Below are positions 63,635 through 64,000 of a stretch of 64,000 nt of DNA, piece by piece. The DNA is from Bacteroidales bacterium. GTDB lineage: Bacteria > Bacteroidota > Bacteroidia > Bacteroidales > UBA932. The stretch is from contig JAGBNC010000019.1 of assembly GCA_017634595.1 (NCBI GenBank), positions 114,916 to 178,915 of the forward strand, written 5' to 3'. Positions within the stretch are counted from its first letter, which is position 1. Each line of letters opens with the position of its first letter. The notes under the pieces were generated by a model, which saw nothing but the letters and a program-made list of their open reading frames with translations, ran no database searches and was not told where the DNA came from. The translations under genes were made by a program, and so were the position numbers.

Positions 63635-63773
63635 TTATATGACTTCAATCATGTTATGCCTCTATATTGTCATCTTATATCGACTTTAATCAAAATGTAT
63701 CTTTTCTATTTATTTTTTATATCGACGTTAATCGTGTTATATATTCTGTTGATATCTTATATCGACGTTAATC
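63635..63773. repeat. iteron-like array, four copies of a 17-bp motif every 40-42 bp
   Basis: Motif TTATATCGACGTTAATC occurs exactly at 63717-63733 and 63757-63773, with one change at 63675-63691, and as a degenerate 16-bp form at 63635-63650. Starts are 40, 42 and 40 bp apart, about four helical turns, so all copies face the same side of DNA. The core TATCGACGTTA is an imperfect palindrome (8 of 11). Intervening sequences 1 and 3 also resemble each other. Possible operator array for rlmD, protein-binding iterons, or a diverged minisatellite. Confidence 0.75.
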
Positions 63774-63798
63774 ATTTTCTTTGTTTAGTTATGTTTTT

Positions 63799-63870
63799 TA
63801 ATAACAAGCCCTGTGCTCCAGGGCCCATAAAGCATGTGAAAAGGGCCCTGGAGCACAGGGCTTGTTATTA
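63799..63870. repeat. long perfect inverted repeat (28-bp arms, 16-nt loop)
   Basis: Arms 63799-63826 and 63843-63870 are perfectly complementary, AT-rich at the base (TAATAACAAG) and ending in AGGGCCC at the tip. Same design as the repeats at 55390 and 59815. It lies between the iteron array and the right edge, so the neighbouring gene is not visible. Confidence 0.85.
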
Positions 63871-64000
63871 TATACATCATTCTAAGCTGCAGCATTTGAT
63901 GCTGTTACTTCAGGGGAGGGGTAACAACATGCGTTAGTTAACATAATATAAATTGGAACGTTCTTATTTTGATTATTATCGGAACCAAAAGGAAATAGGA
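63871..64000. other. gene-free right end
   Basis: Together with 63607-63870 this makes about 400 bp without a convincing gene. The frames here are AT-rich and lack any family resemblance. A small inverted repeat (CAGCAT-TTG-ATGCTG) is seen near 63892-63906; nothing else is supported. Confidence 0.5.

Noticed and set aside
63635-63773. CRISPR array
   Set aside because: The repeat is only 17 bp, two of the intervening sequences resemble each other, and no cas genes are present.
63656-63937. Plus-strand frame of 93 codons at the right end
   Set aside because: It runs through the repeat array and the long hairpin and has no protein family features.

Overview
The window reads as a chromosomal segment of a gut- or rumen-type Bacteroidales (Bacteroidota). 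Many genes are preceded by the Bacteroidota -7 box TAnnTTTG rather than by a Shine-Dalgarno sequence. The gene content also fits: DUF349 protein, glutaminyl cyclotransferase lipoprotein, Metallophos_N/C phosphoesterase, AsnA, NrdD/NrdG and a cysteate-synthase homologue. The last suggests a sulfonolipid-capable relative of Alistipes/Rikenellaceae, but the genus is inferred and not proven. Genes are dense, with many 1-20 nt overlaps.

Layout. 1-6.05 kb: a 3'-truncated ABC-F ATPase, an esterase-serpin pair, and a coupled trio (small membrane protein, ABC ATPase, DNA polymerase IV). 6.06-14.4 kb: an accessory block with a Fic protein divergent from a type I restriction-modification operon (hsdM-hsdS-hsdR) and a broken ADP-ribosylglycohydrolase. 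It ends exactly at the 3' end of a tRNA-Ala(CGC) gene, so it may be an integrated island. 14.5-22.9 kb: an eight-function, seven-gene operon with citrate lyase structural genes citD-citE-citF, maturation genes citX and a citC-citG fusion, then aconitase and isocitrate dehydrogenase, with no citrate transporter. 22.9-30 kb: a D-2-hydroxyacid dehydrogenase, an exported fusion of class A acid phosphatase with a VanX-type D-Ala-D-Ala dipeptidase, nrdG-nrdD, and a secreted FAD enzyme. 30-37.3 kb: DUF853 ATPase, outer-membrane barrel, M23 lipoprotein, TrmO, a SEC-C protein, and a YpfJ-type metallopeptidase.

37.5-42.6 kb: a four-gene operon (Rpe-like epimerase, sn-glycerol-1-phosphate dehydrogenase, GlpT/UhpT-family transporter, exported phosphoesterase) that looks like a dedicated phospho-compound uptake and oxidation route. 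42.6-48.0 kb: asd, a Kef-type antiporter, trpS and asnA in one overlapping operon, with a possible small RNA or leader upstream. 48.3-54 kb: trmD, glutaminyl cyclotransferase, DUF349 protein, yidC, and the YggS PLP protein. 54-60 kb: a decayed transposase, rfbC-rarA-acetyltransferase, and two secreted proteins of unknown function. 59.9-63.6 kb: the operon rlmD, Ca2+/Na+ antiporter, cysteate synthase. 63.6-64 kb: no gene, but a 40-42 bp periodic repeat array and a long hairpin.

Most notable for follow-up: the citrate lyase/aconitase/IDH operon with its CitC-CitG fusion, the phosphatase-VanX fusion, the glycerol-1-phosphate operon, the cysteate synthase, three related 28-30 bp hairpins, the iteron-like array at 63.6-63.8 kb, and a recurring promoter geometry that predicts leaderless mRNAs. 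All calls come from reading the sequence; no database search was run.
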